Shown here one piece after another: positions 24,706 to 36,624 of a stretch of DNA of 64,000 nt (the stretch's first letter is position 1; each line of letters starts with the position of its first letter). Origin of the DNA: Rhyacophila brunnea (lineage: Eukaryota; Arthropoda; Insecta; Trichoptera; Rhyacophilidae); the NCBI GenBank assembly GCA_022495005.1, contig JAGYXB010001793.1, positions 124,001 through 188,000 on the forward strand. The letters run 5' to 3'. The notes under the pieces were generated by a model. The model worked only from the letters and a program-made list of their open reading frames with translations, was not told where the DNA came from and searched no databases. A program made the position numbers and the translations under genes.

Positions 24706-25017
24706 AAAGATTTCACTTCGTGCACTGTTGAAGGGCGGTACATTTACATTATCAGTGACGCAAAATAACGGAAGGAATTCAACAGCACAACATATAAAAG
24801 TAGGTTTCTTGGTAATAAGGTGGTAATGACAGATTATTATTCGTGCACCCTTCTTAGGACCCAAATATTTCACACATACCATCAAACTACGTTCAGTTGT
24901 TTTTGCGTAATTCCAAGTACAATACGGAAATATATATATTTTGTAATATGTATCATAATAATTATCAATCACAAGAACTTGAAAAACTGGTGAAGAAAAA
25001 ATGTTTGTTACGACAAT

Positions 25018-25454
25018 ATACTATCCATGGCCCCCACAAGGGGGGGGGGGCTGACAGGGCTCTAGTCTGGGGGCTCGGGATCAAGGAGGGCCCGGCGTGG
25101 CGGGTAGTCCAGATAACTGAGATAAACATACATCACAAATTTGGTTCAATAGTAAAAAATGTCGCCCGCTACTTTGCTTCTTGACCATTAAGTTTTTATA
25201 ATATTACGTGACAATGCGATATTATTTTTGATTCTTGTGTGTCGACACTCAACAACTCCACAATTAAAGAAAATGCATTAAAAATACAAAAATCGCTAAT
25301 AATACACTGAATATCCTTAATTTTAACTTGAGCACTATTTAGAAAACACCACTGTAGAGCATCACACTGCCTTTAACCATAGCGATAGGTAGGGGGGGCG
25401 CTAAAGAACCTAGCCTGAGGGCCCGCTTCAAGATGTGGGGGCCATGATACTATC
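25018..25454. mobile_element. hAT-like MITE, CATGGCCCCC family
   Basis: The element is 25026-25446 (421 bp), flanked by identical octamers ATACTATC (25018-25025 and 25447-25454), the duplication length of hAT. Ends are CATGGCCCCCACA and its exact reverse complement TGTGGGGGCCATG. A run of about a dozen G follows the left end. No transposase frame. Confidence 0.8.
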
Positions 25455-26386
25455 TTTCCAATTCAGATGGATATGAGTATATATTAATAACAGTAATATC
25501 GCTCAATACATCTAATGAAATGTACGTACAATTAGATTATTGTTATATTAAAATTTTCCCTTTAAGTGGAACAGATTGATGATTGTAAAGATCATTGAAG
25601 TTGTACAAGGAATCTCCCGGGGAGTCTAACTTACGAGTAGAAGGCGACTTGCTAATAAAATATTCCTAAAGACATTCATTCGTACCATAATGTTGTTAGT
25701 TGTTATTGTACATTTGGTATTTAAATTTTTCATTATAATACAAAAATAATATAATTGCTACTGTGTAGGTATGTGTTAGATTTTTATATTTGTCTCATAC
25801 ATTTTTAACATTATTTTTACGACAGTGAAGTGAAGTAATCGATAGGTTATACAAGAGTAACAGTCAAAATAGCTATCGATTTCACTTCACCCATTTTTTT
25901 AGATTCATTCTAAATAATGTAAAGTACATCATTGTACCAAATTAACTAAATCAATGGCTGTGTATGCTGCCTATTTTATTTTGTATGACGAGTGATTACA
26001 ATATCTTCAATCGATATAAATAAATAATTACAAGATAAAAATAACTTTTTATATACCACGTTTTTAAATTTTCTGTTGAATCATAATATAAACTTGACAA
26101 TTCTATATGGTTGAGCTTTTTAAGTGGACTGTAATTATTTAAGGGATGTTGAGGAGGTCGGATCTAAGGGTGGGGGCGATGGAACAGAGTGCCAGACATT
26201 GACCTTTGTGATGATGTATGATGGCTCCGTGGTCTGGTTTCAACTTTCACTCGCGCGGTGTTGTTGTTTTGGGTCACCCAGTTTGTACACTCACGCACTT
26301 TGTGACACAGTTTATGGATTTTATGTGAGGGTGTATGAATGATAATGATAGATTATGAATGAATCTGTATCTATTGAGTCAATCAC
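25455..26386. other. Gene-free stretch with one hairpin
   Basis: An inverted repeat (gtgaagtgaagtaatcgatag against ctatcgatttcacttcac) spans 25826-25890 with a loop of about 27 bases. 26140-26330 is G/T-richer, without a recognisable gene. Confidence 0.4.
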
Positions 26387-26772
26387 TTAAGGCCATACCT
26401 TAGTTGAGACACGGTCTAAAAAGATCGTCGCTAGGCGATGTGCGGATTGCGGGTCGCGGGTGTAAATGAGGCATGTCAAACCAAATATAATTTGTCTTAT
26501 AAATCCAACATGTGTCCATTTAATGTTCTGTTTATTGTTTTATCAGTAACAATAATAATATATTCATTGACATGTTTTCTTTTTAAAGCACCTAAATGGG
26601 TAAAGTTTTAAGTCATCTTTACACGATTTAAGAATTATTACGGCCGTCGCCATCACGAAGCAAAATGACATGTTTCCAGCTCTACATTCTCTCTCCGAAT
26701 GGGAGCGAGTGCAAAATTTCGTCGCGCCTATGGTTGAAAATTATTTGCCGTTTCACTGATGAATCACCTTAA
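26387..26772 (-). mobile_element. TTAA-MITE copy 5
   Basis: Reverse copy between TTAA at 26387-26390 and 26769-26772. It carries the same GC-rich insert as copy 2 (gcggattgcgggtcgcgggt). Confidence 0.75.
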
Positions 26773-28559
26773 GCGACGGAAAGCTATTAGAAGTCCGCTG
26801 TCGAGATGCAACTGAATCTTCTTTGTAACACCGTCTCTCATGATCAGTAATTGCTTATTGATTGTCTGGTAACAATAACACTGGGGATTAGGAGGTGGGT
26901 GAGGAGATAAGGAGTAGAATGGGAACATAAATGGCCCAACCACTATATTAATAACTTAGGACTAATAAGGCAATTGTCGACAAATCATTTTTTTGCTATT
27001 TTGCAACAAACAAATATAGAATACTGAAATGTCATTTTGATTTCCATAGTAACGCACGTATATATTAATAATTTAGTTGCTAGGACCACCCCCTTAGCAA
27101 CCAATATTAGTGGATTGGATTACGGATTTCTTCCGAAATGACTTTTCATACAAAACAGAATTAACTGAAAATGAATTCAATTCTACTTAAAGATGGCTAA
27201 AATTAAGATTAAAGAATGCATTGGCATCGTGTTGTGATATATTCTAAAAGTTTCAAATATCTAGCTAGTCGGGAAGTTAGATAAAAATCGATTGCATGAT
27301 TTGTACTGGATAAACAACCACCGGATACGAGCTAATAAATACGTGGTAAAAATATTTATACACATTATCATTTTGTAGGAAAATTGATATTTTTAAGTTT
27401 AAAAAATCATAATTTATGAGTTAAACAAAAATCCTCTTTCAGCCTTCGAGAAAACTGAAATGAATTTGTTTAACGAATGCACATTATTATTATTTTCGAC
27501 CTTCTTCATTTTAATGTTTTTAGACCCGTATTGATTATATAAAATACCTACTTGAAATTATCATAAATTATCGTTAAATGCTTCCAATAAATCCACAGTA
27601 ACACTGTACTTTACAGTCATATTCATGTCTTTGAAACGTAGTACAATCTTGATAATCAGGAGAATTTAAAATGTCTATAGAGAAATTGAACATGGTATGA
27701 TAGCACCTATATATTGATTTCGAAAATATTCGGATATGAGGAGGGGAAGTGAAGGAGAGAGATGATACTGTCTCATTATAAAAGTTATAAACTTAAACGT
27801 AGACGAGTCGTTTATTTTTGTACGAGTAGTTTGCAGTATTGGTGTTACAACCGAAATTGCCATGGTTTAATTAAACACTCTATAGAATTTAATATAAGTT
27901 ATATTATCGTCTTGTAAAATGGAATTCTACCAAGTAACTCAATTATGCGTTTATTTAGTTTATAGCATACTTGAGCAATTTGTGTTAGAATTAATTATAG
28001 CATATTATAAATTACCTTAGTTTCATTAGTGTGACTGTTATTACCTAAAATAAATGTAACTATTAAACAATTCAATTGATAAACTATTCGCCAAACTCCT
28101 ATAAATTAAATGAATACTATATTAAAATGTATATTGCAGATTACATTAAAAATATTTTGCAAAAACCTCAATAATATACCTGTAAAATATGTTCGGTGTA
28201 CGCACTCGGTTCGTCCCCTTCAATACGAGCTTCTCAACTTAACCGGCTGTCATATTAATAAGGTGGACGAAACCGGACATGAACGTCATTCAGTTGTGTG
28301 TATATTTTAATATTTAATTTTAATAAGTACAATATCTTTCCACCCAGAATTGATAGCCAGTACCATTGAAGTTTTTAGTAAAATAAGTAAAAAATTATAT
28401 CGTAAGTACTTAGGCAGTTTATTCGTAACATTTAATGAAAAGGCAAAATATTTATAAAGTCATCCAAGTAAAAGCACACGCAACATTCGGAATGATATTA
28501 TGATAATTGTAAAAGTTCACGTGGCTGGAGTTTAAGTTCACAGGAAGGTCCGAGACGAC
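26773..28559. other. Gene-free stretch
   Basis: AT-rich. aaaatggaattctaccaagt at 27916 recurs at 48926 beside the Penelope-like pseudogene. A weak inverted repeat (cggttcgtcc / ggacgaaaccgg) lies at 28205-28276. Confidence 0.3.
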
Positions 28560-28970
28560 GCTAACCGGCGTCGCTTTGCATCTCCACGTAGCGTCGCGCC
28601 ACGTCGCGTGACTGGCGATCGACAATCGAGTTAAATATTTGAGCGCCGACAGCGCCATAACGAGAAAACTTTACACGCGATAGTCATGCTGCTCATACTC
28701 CTCATAACGCGGGAGAATTCCACAATCTTGATCTCCGAGAAAAGTCAGTGCGAAAAGTCACGAGTTTACGATTCGACCGTTGTCGCAATCGCTCGAATAC
28801 CATCACAGTCGTACGTAATTTCCACAATGTGTGCGTTTAACATCGGTTTGTACTGTTTCAAGATGTTAATCATAATAAGAAGTTTGCCATCATTTTATAC
28901 TCAATTTTTCATAATAAAAACTCAATATTATGGTCGTATGCAGTGGCGCTTACTCTATTGGAGCACATAA
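28560..28970 (+). CDS. Weak candidate secreted-type ORF behind a CpG-rich patch
   Basis: 28556-28660 is GC-rich with many CGs. It is followed by an ATG at 28686 opening 94 codons that start MLLILLIT, a short hydrophobic stretch like a weak signal segment, then a polar region. No family match and poor composition at the C-terminal end. It could equally be repeat DNA. Confidence 0.15.
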
Positions 28971-28997
28971 ATACAATAACTCCCGACCAAAAATACA

Positions 28998-29364
28998 TTA
29001 AAAGCGTACTTCAGTGAAACGGCAAATAATTTTCAACAGTAGGTGCGACGAAATTTCTCACTAGTCGCCAATCGGAGACCGACAGTCGAGGTGTCTGCAC
29101 GTCGATTTGTCATGGCGTCGGATGAAAATAATCTTAAATCGTGTAAAGATGACTAAAAAACTTTACGTATGTACTTAAAAAAGAAAACATGTCAATGAAA
29201 ATACTATTATTATTAGTAATATAACAATAAACATAACATTAAATGGACGCATGTTGGATTTTTATGACAAATTATATTTCGTTCGGCACGCGTCATTTGC
29301 ACCATCCGTGCATCGCCTAGCCACGATCTTTTTAAACCATGCCTCAACTGAAATATAGCCTTAA
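28998..29364 (+). mobile_element. TTAA-MITE copy 6
   Basis: Complete copy between TTAA at 28998-29001 and 29361-29364. Left end AAGCGTACTTCAGTGAAACG. Almost identical to copy 1 across the interior. Confidence 0.85.
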
Positions 29365-29574
29365 CCAAATTACAATATTGTTACAATAAATAACAAGTTC
29401 ATTTAATTTGGTCTCTACACTCCGGTGTGGATTTAAGCCCCTTTACGAAGAGGTTTTGAAACCGCTCTTAGTTATATTTTAAATATCGTAGAACGTCATG
29501 GTAGTAATTTTATTGTTTGGCCAGTTTTATGAAAAATAATGATTTCTGTGCATTACATTATTATCATAGGGGGT

Positions 29575-29860
29575 AAGTCTCCAAGCAGAAAAAATGGCGA
29601 TGGGCTGGACATGTCACTTGGCAAGTAGACAATCGCTGGACAAATGTAATCATGTAGTGGTAGGTACTCAAGGGGGACTAAACGACCACAGGGACGATCA
29701 AAAACTCGCAGGTTCAACGAATTCACACAGTTTGGTGGGTGCACGTGGCAGCGAAGAATTAGGGACTAAAAGGAGAAGAAAGATATAGGGGAGGTTTTTG
29801 TCTAGCAGTGGGTAGACACAGGCTGGTGATGATGATGATGATGATGATTGTATTATCATA
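29575..29860 (+). pseudogene. RTE-type retrotransposon 3' end, degenerate
   Basis: KWRWAGHVTWQVDNRWTN is readable in one frame, the WAGHxxRxxDxRWT motif of RTE reverse transcriptase C-termini. Stops and frameshifts follow. It ends in gcagtgggtagacacaggct and a (GAT)n tail, typical of RTE. Confidence 0.65.
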
Positions 29861-31709
29861 ATTTGAGTCTTAAATATTATTGTCGGCTAATAGCAGGTAT
29901 ATAATAATATGCATCTTTCCATAAGAGTAAAATATCACCTCAATTTCATTGATAACTTATGTAATAATAATATGTAAACGCTTTATATGTAACCTGTTTC
30001 GAAATGAAACCCGTTTTTCGTATGGAGAATCATGTTCACCACTTTAGCGGAGACAATAAATATAATAAAAATCCTTATAAGTACGTAGTATTTCTTTTTC
30101 CGGAGAAACATGGCAACATCTCGCGGTGCGGCTGAACTTTAAATTTAAAAGCAGTTGCAAAATTTATTGCTACTGAAAAATTGGAAAGGATTTATTATTT
30201 ATTTACAGAGTGCATACGATAAAAATAAATGTTGCAAGGCTGGAACAAAATGAGTTCATTTGCTTTGTCTATACTTACACTATATTAATTACTGAACTAT
30301 TGTGAAAAAATAATAATATAACAATGACTTAAAATCTTAAGTAGACACATTGAGTTTTTTTTTATTATAAGTACCTATTATATTTTGTTTACAAGTTTGT
30401 TCTTATGGATACTTTCATAAGGATATACCAAGTAAACACTACCTGAGGATATCAGAGTAGAATGATTTTGAAACTAAATTCTTCTTCTCTCTTCTTGTTC
30501 TCATTGAATGTCAGCAGCTAATCATCGTGATGTTGAAATTCTTCGAATCTGAACAAGTTTTCTGTAGTAGGTACCACGGAAACACTCTCGCAGTTTCCTT
30601 CACTAAAAGGTGCGTCTTCATCCGGTGGTAGGTATAAAATGTACTGAATACAAGTGATACATCTTGAGGGGTGGTAAATTAAGGAATAAGTTTAGTATTG
30701 AAATTTAACGATTTTTTAGATTGCTGCTCTATGGATGTCACTTAAATAGGATTTTTATTTGCTTGTAATATAGATCTGAACATGTATGTAGTTATTTAAT
30801 TTATCTCCAGCTATACCACACATATTCTAATTTCCTCTTTTTAATGGAGGTTAGTTCATAAGTAAATGCATTATTTTTAAAATTAATCTATTGTTAGAGA
30901 ACGTCGAACTGAAAACACAGGAGTATTAACTGGACCGGAGCTCGATTCGGGCTGTATCAACTTTAAATACACCTACATGATATTTTGGAACACCGAAAAA
31001 TATTTCTACCGCGTAGGGCTCGACCTTGCATCCATTTGATTTCAGCCAATGTGACTTATGATTAAGCAAATTGTACAATAATGATTGCAGATAATGAATG
31101 CAAATTTTTAAATTAAGTTTGATTCAAAATTATGAGTAAGTACCTATATATCAAATCTACAGGTACGAATCAACATATTATTAGAAATTTAATAAAATTC
31201 GGAGCCATTTATGTTTGTATGCTTGTCCATAGAAGTAAAATACTCTGAGGAAAGCAAATATATGTGGCATGTTATGAAAATGCAATTTATTATGTACCCA
31301 CCCTGAGATATTAGGAAACTTTTTGCCAGAATGGGTAAATGCGACCTTTTATGTTATGAGGGTAGAATTTTTCATATTTTCTGGCATGCAAAATTAATAC
31401 AGAAATTTATTTTCAAAAATGTGATGAACAAATAGATTGCCGAGTTTCTATTTTTAGTAGAAATAACTATATTGTTGATTATGGTTATTTATATTAGTTT
31501 TACTTATTGAAACGGCTGATGATGATGATGATATTTATAAATACACTTTTTATTGTATTTCAATTTGAATAAAATATAAATATTTCTTAGTATCAGCCAG
31601 TTTTTAAAAATATATATCTGAAAATAATTCTCATGAGAATGGCCTCTACAACAAACCTGAAACGACAAAGTAAGAAAGAAAACGATAATTAATGCAGGGT
31701 GAGCATATT
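29861..31709. other. Gene-free stretch
   Basis: AT-rich. Nothing recognised. Confidence 0.3.
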
Positions 31710-31850
31710 CTCAAGGAGATATTCTTCTGACATTGCAGGCACGGCGAAATCACTTTGGAACGGTGTTAGTGTCATTTGAAAAAGTAACGATACCAACACC
31801 CAAATGAGTCGCCGGCACTGCCAGAATTAACTGACACCATTCTATCAGTG
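31710..31850. repeat. Imperfect hairpin, probable MITE
   Basis: Arms around attgcaggcacggcga...ggtgttagtgtc and, inverted, ggcagtgccggcgactcatt...gtgttggtatc face each other across about 15 bases. Arm identity is only moderate. Non-coding. Confidence 0.4.
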
Positions 31851-34088
31851 TACGTGTTTTATCACGGTATTCACAAAAAGTCTGAAATAATAATACCCTC
31901 TCACTTGATTATAAAAGTACAATTATTAATTTTATTTGCATACGTTGGTCCTAATAACCATACACTGTTTTCTTGGTAGGTACCGTTCCACTAAAATAAC
32001 ACAGATTTCATCGGATATGCAATTTTCAACTGTTCCGTTAGTTTTATATTAATTTAATGATTATCAATTTTATTTGTATATTATGTAAAGTCAGTGGACA
32101 CCGAAAATGGCGATTCAATAAAATACGACATGACCGGTGTAATAAAAATAAGTATAAGATACACACAGTTTACACGCACACTAAACATTCTGACAAGTAT
32201 TCTAACGTTCCAGTAACTCGGCCGTGTTGGTAAAAAATTAAATCGTATGTAACTAAGTTAGGTAGGTATATAATTGACAATCAAACATACGTATACAGAA
32301 TGCGCCAAATGAATAATTTTACCAACTACTGAATTACTGAACTAACTGAATTGAGATGTAATACGAGAATAAAGTAACCAATCGTAATGTGTACCTAGTC
32401 TTTCTTTTTAAAGAAATATCTGTTACACCAGCATTTACAACACGTGTTAAAGAATGTGTTATTTTCAATCAGTTACATATATATCATTATATTATAACAA
32501 TAAAGTTCGTCATGTAAACGAAACGCGCATTTAGGTAATATTTTAAAACACTCGACGCCTTTTGTGTTTTTTGAGATTTATAGCCTGAGTAATAAGCCGA
32601 GTCCGGCTTCAAAACCTTGGTCCATGGCGACTGGCTATTAGATTTGTATCTCATTAATCTGTTATGTGGTAGATATTAATGAAGACTGTATAACAGATTA
32701 TATGACATGTTATTATAATATAATAGTTTCGTTGGAAACAAAACATATGGTCGATCTTGATAATGAGCGTACTATAACGTCATATTAATTCGTTAGATAA
32801 GGTTAGTTTTGTTTACAACTATGAATAGATTAAAAAAGTTATTGTTTGTATGCAGAGAAAAGATAAGCATTTTAAAGTGATAGAAAATATTTTGTGCAAT
32901 ACTTACTGTGACGTAAAATATGTACACTCACTCAAACTACCAAGAAATTTGGTACTATTAAAGAACGCTGAAAGTACTCTAGGTGGAATGGTACTGTAGT
33001 TAGAAATAAAAATGTAATGATTGACATGTAATATACTAAAAATACTTCATCTTTGTCTTGGGTCATTTTATTGGTGGATGAAAGCTTCTCCTACCTACTT
33101 TCCCTCTTTAGATATTTACTATCACGTTAAGAGGGGAAAGTTTGAGTATATACCTACATACTTTGAATATGTCATAAAAGAAATTAAATATGACGTCAAT
33201 GTAACATAAAAATATACAAAGAAAATAAAGTGCAGGACGAAGGAGCAACTTCTAGTCAGACAATCAGCTTGCGCGAGTAGTTCCATAATACTATGAAAAA
33301 TATACTTATTCAAAGTATTGCGTCGATAGCAAGATGATAAGCAGTTGCGACTTCTGAAGAGGAAAGGAAAAATAAATAAGGACATTATAATATGAAAGTA
33401 GATACATACTTAACACAAACCAGTAACTACTATCAAGAGTGTATTCTTGCCATTATGGTATCGGCATCGTCAAGTAAACCTGTGTGGCAAGTAAATACAA
33501 GTACTTACAGGTAACCGATATTTTTTACTGTCGCGAAAGAAGTCAGATGCAATGCGTTATAGCCAGTGGTCATGTAGGTACGCCCTGTGGTTGTAATGAA
33601 TTTATATCGATACAATATTACATAATTATATACTATAAGTACTTGTATGTATATTATCAGATTTCTTGAGCATCGTTTTAAATGGATATTGAGACATATC
33701 CGATTCAGAGAAATATATGTGTTCTAAAGTTATATTTTGCGTCAAGTGGTGATTTTACTTATGTTGATCGCATCATTACACTGTATTTGAATGATCTGGA
33801 AACAAAAATGGCAATTTCTATTTTCATAAAATCTTGTGCAAGTCGACATAAATTTAAAGTCCCTTTTTTATTGATAGGTAGGTATATCTTCTATACAAAA
33901 TATTCAAAAATAGTGTTTAATAAAAAATAACATTTCAGAAATTATTCATACTTATAAGAAAGAAAATAATTATCACATTTTATTGACTTTTATTGATTGA
34001 ATGTATAATAATAAAAAATCATTATTACAAAATCAAAATAATTCAAAATAATTCGAAGAGCAGTTTTACAATTTATGTAGAAACTTGC
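31851..34088. other. Gene-free stretch
   Basis: AT-rich. A minus-strand exon-like block near 33500-33590 (open from ATGACCACTGGC to a GTAAGT donor) is too weak to call a gene. Confidence 0.25.
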
Positions 34089-34265
34089 TATGCGATCATC
34101 GCATAAGTAAAATCACTGCCATTTGAATGTACACACTCAATTCGGTCGATTCCGATCATCGCATATGTAAAATCACTGTAGTTAATTGATGATATTAAGT
34201 CAATTTTGATAATCGCATTGAAAATTCCTGCGATCATCGCACACGTAAAATCACTGCCATTGAAA
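34089..34265 (-). repeat. Three-copy minisatellite
   Basis: gcgatcatcgcatatgtaaa followed by atcactg recurs at about 34092, 34154 and 34231. The minus-strand ORF through it only repeats SDFTYAMI and is a product of the repeat, not a gene. Confidence 0.65.
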
Positions 34266-35634
34266 TGATTTAAGTACAATCGTCTCTTTAGATAATATAT
34301 TTTTGTGAAAGAAATCAGGAAACTCATGAATTCTACTTTATTATTAGGTATTTCAGGTAGGTGTAGATTGCGAAGTTTTAATGTAATATAATTATACCTA
34401 TCACATGGTACCTACATAATATGTACCAACCGATTAATATATTACTTATATTAAATTGGTAAGTATCTGCAGGTTATCTTAATAATAATATTATAGCATT
34501 AAGTTTATTTTATTTTATTATTACCTACCTAAAAACGTCTCAGTGCAGGTCATACTCATGTGATAAATTATTATATTTTGTAGTAATTAATATATGAAAT
34601 TGATTGGGTGCACATCCATTTTTTGATAATAATAATATGTCAAATAGTATTATCATTGAATACATATGTATACCTACAATTCTGATAACAACAGTAGGTA
34701 TCAATTGAATTGCTATCGTTTAATACTCTTTCTTGACCAATGAACATCGCAGAATGATATTATTGGCTGAGAATGTGCACGACACGTAAGTAGGTAGGTA
34801 TATTTATTTTATACGTAGGTATTAAATTAATTTTGTATCAATATTTCTTGATGCATGCTAATGGTGATATCAATATTGTTAAAAGAAAGTTGAGCTATGA
34901 CTTAAGTGTAATATTAAAAATTGTGAGTAATTATACGATAAGGGGAGCATAGAACAATAAATCATTGTATGTATGCGTTTGATATTGGTTTTTATACATA
35001 CGCCGCCGTCCGTATTTCGATATCTTAAAAGATTTTTTCTATTCAGAGATTGGAAACATTAACCATTGTAGGAAACGTGTTCTGCGTGATATTCAAACTT
35101 GAGTAACGTTATGTTAGGAAATGATTGATAAAACCATTATTCAATTTACTTTGTGCGTTTGAATCAATTTATCAAAAATATTTCACAAGTACTACTACCT
35201 ACTACACGCATTCTTTACATTACTGTTTATTTTTTGTGTTTCGTTGATAGCTTTTATATGATTCTTAAATAGGCGATGTACTGTACCTACCTTAAGAACA
35301 CACAATGAGAATTTCCCATCGTTATATTTTCATTACTTCAATTATAAATTACAACTACAAGAACCACATAGGAAAGATTGATTACCTACCATTTACGAGA
35401 TTCTACAATGAGTGAAAGGTAATTATAAAATTAGATTCAAATCCAATCTAAAATTAAACGGGCACACTTATATTGCTCTTATCTCGTACAAGTCTCAAAT
35501 TACACAATTTGACAGAAAATGTATTGTATGGTTAGACAGATACATGAATGGAACAGATATTTTTTCTTATTGTTTTTTTAGATATTGTACGCAGGCTTTG
35601 GTTTATACCACAGAACAGGTAAATAAATAGTAAT
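34266..35634. other. Gene-free stretch
   Basis: AT-rich. Nothing recognised. Confidence 0.3.
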
Positions 35635-35959
35635 GTAAAACCCAGGGAACTCAGAAATAATGGTACCTGAAATACATAACGGGTAAGGCGATAGCAGGTA
35701 ACCGACTCGAGTAAGGAAAAATCTGGGTTAAACTTACACACGTGTCATTAATACGTTTTACGTCGAATACTGAAAACTGCTCTCGGTTTATGCATTTACG
35801 ATCATTTAATGTAGTGGTGTATTACACACACCATTGCACGTGCATAATGCGTGCTTCATTTTCGTAGGACACTCACACATTCAAAATCCTGCTTCACCAT
35901 GCGGCGTATTGAATGTGGCCTATCGGTATTCTATTTATTATCTGTTCTGTGGTAAAACC
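35635..35959 (+). mobile_element. hAT-like MITE, CAGGGAAC family, copy 3
   Basis: The element is 35643-35951, CAGGGAACTCAG to CTGTTCTGTG, between perfect octamers GTAAAACC (35635-35642 and 35952-35959). This copy defines the 8-base duplication and supports hAT membership. Confidence 0.75.
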
Positions 35960-36514
35960 CATCGCCATGTTCTGAAGTAGGGTAGTTTATGGCCTGACCG
36001 CCATAAAACCAAGTAAAAAAAACTGCGTCGACTGTTCCCAAATGTTGAAAGCACGTTACATTAACGTGACAAACTAGAATTCATATCGTCATCTCAATAC
36101 TACAACTAGATAACTTGGTTTTCACTGTTTTTAATATAGCTATTGAATATGATTCTACATTTCCTTCTCTACAAAATGATAAAACTTGGTAAGTCAGAAG
36201 TTAATGGGAGCTGTAGTATTAATTTTTTGTTTGAAAATATTAGATAACTTTAAAACCATAAAAGCATGAAATAAATAAAATAATATATCTACAATATTTT
36301 TTCATACGATTGAACATTATTTAATTGTTCCTAATTACACAAGCACAATTTTCCATTTTTATTTTAAATAATAATTATAGCCTAAATTTATGTTAATCAA
36401 GTAAAGTTTAAATTTCATTTTTCTAACAATGACCAAATCAGAGTTATGTAGTTGTAGTATTGAGGTGACGATATTATTATGATATAGGTGTAACTATTGA
36501 AAATCGCCTATAAT

Positions 36515-36603
36515 CCTTCACATATTTTCCACACTCGAGATCTCTAGCCTGATATACCACACCCGGTAGGGTAAATCAGTTCCCATTAATTTTGTTTTCC
36601 CTG
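36515..36603 (-). mobile_element. hAT-like MITE, CAGGGAAC family, truncated copy 4
   Basis: Reverse fragment ending TTTTCCCTG. Only about 90 bases from the start of the element, including ctcgagatct, are kept. It lies 25 bases from the DDE transposon. Confidence 0.55.
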
Positions 36604-36624
36604 GTTTATACTTTATAGCAATAC

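Noticed and set aside
25018..25454. Coding gene in the GC-rich patch (ORF 24897-25184)
   Set aside because: The GC-rich part is the hAT MITE end and G run; the frame is a by-product.
33490..33600. Minus-strand exon-like block MTTGYNALHLTSFATVKNIG with a GTAAGT donor
   Set aside because: No partner exon, and the acceptor is ordinary AT-rich DNA; too short to separate from chance.
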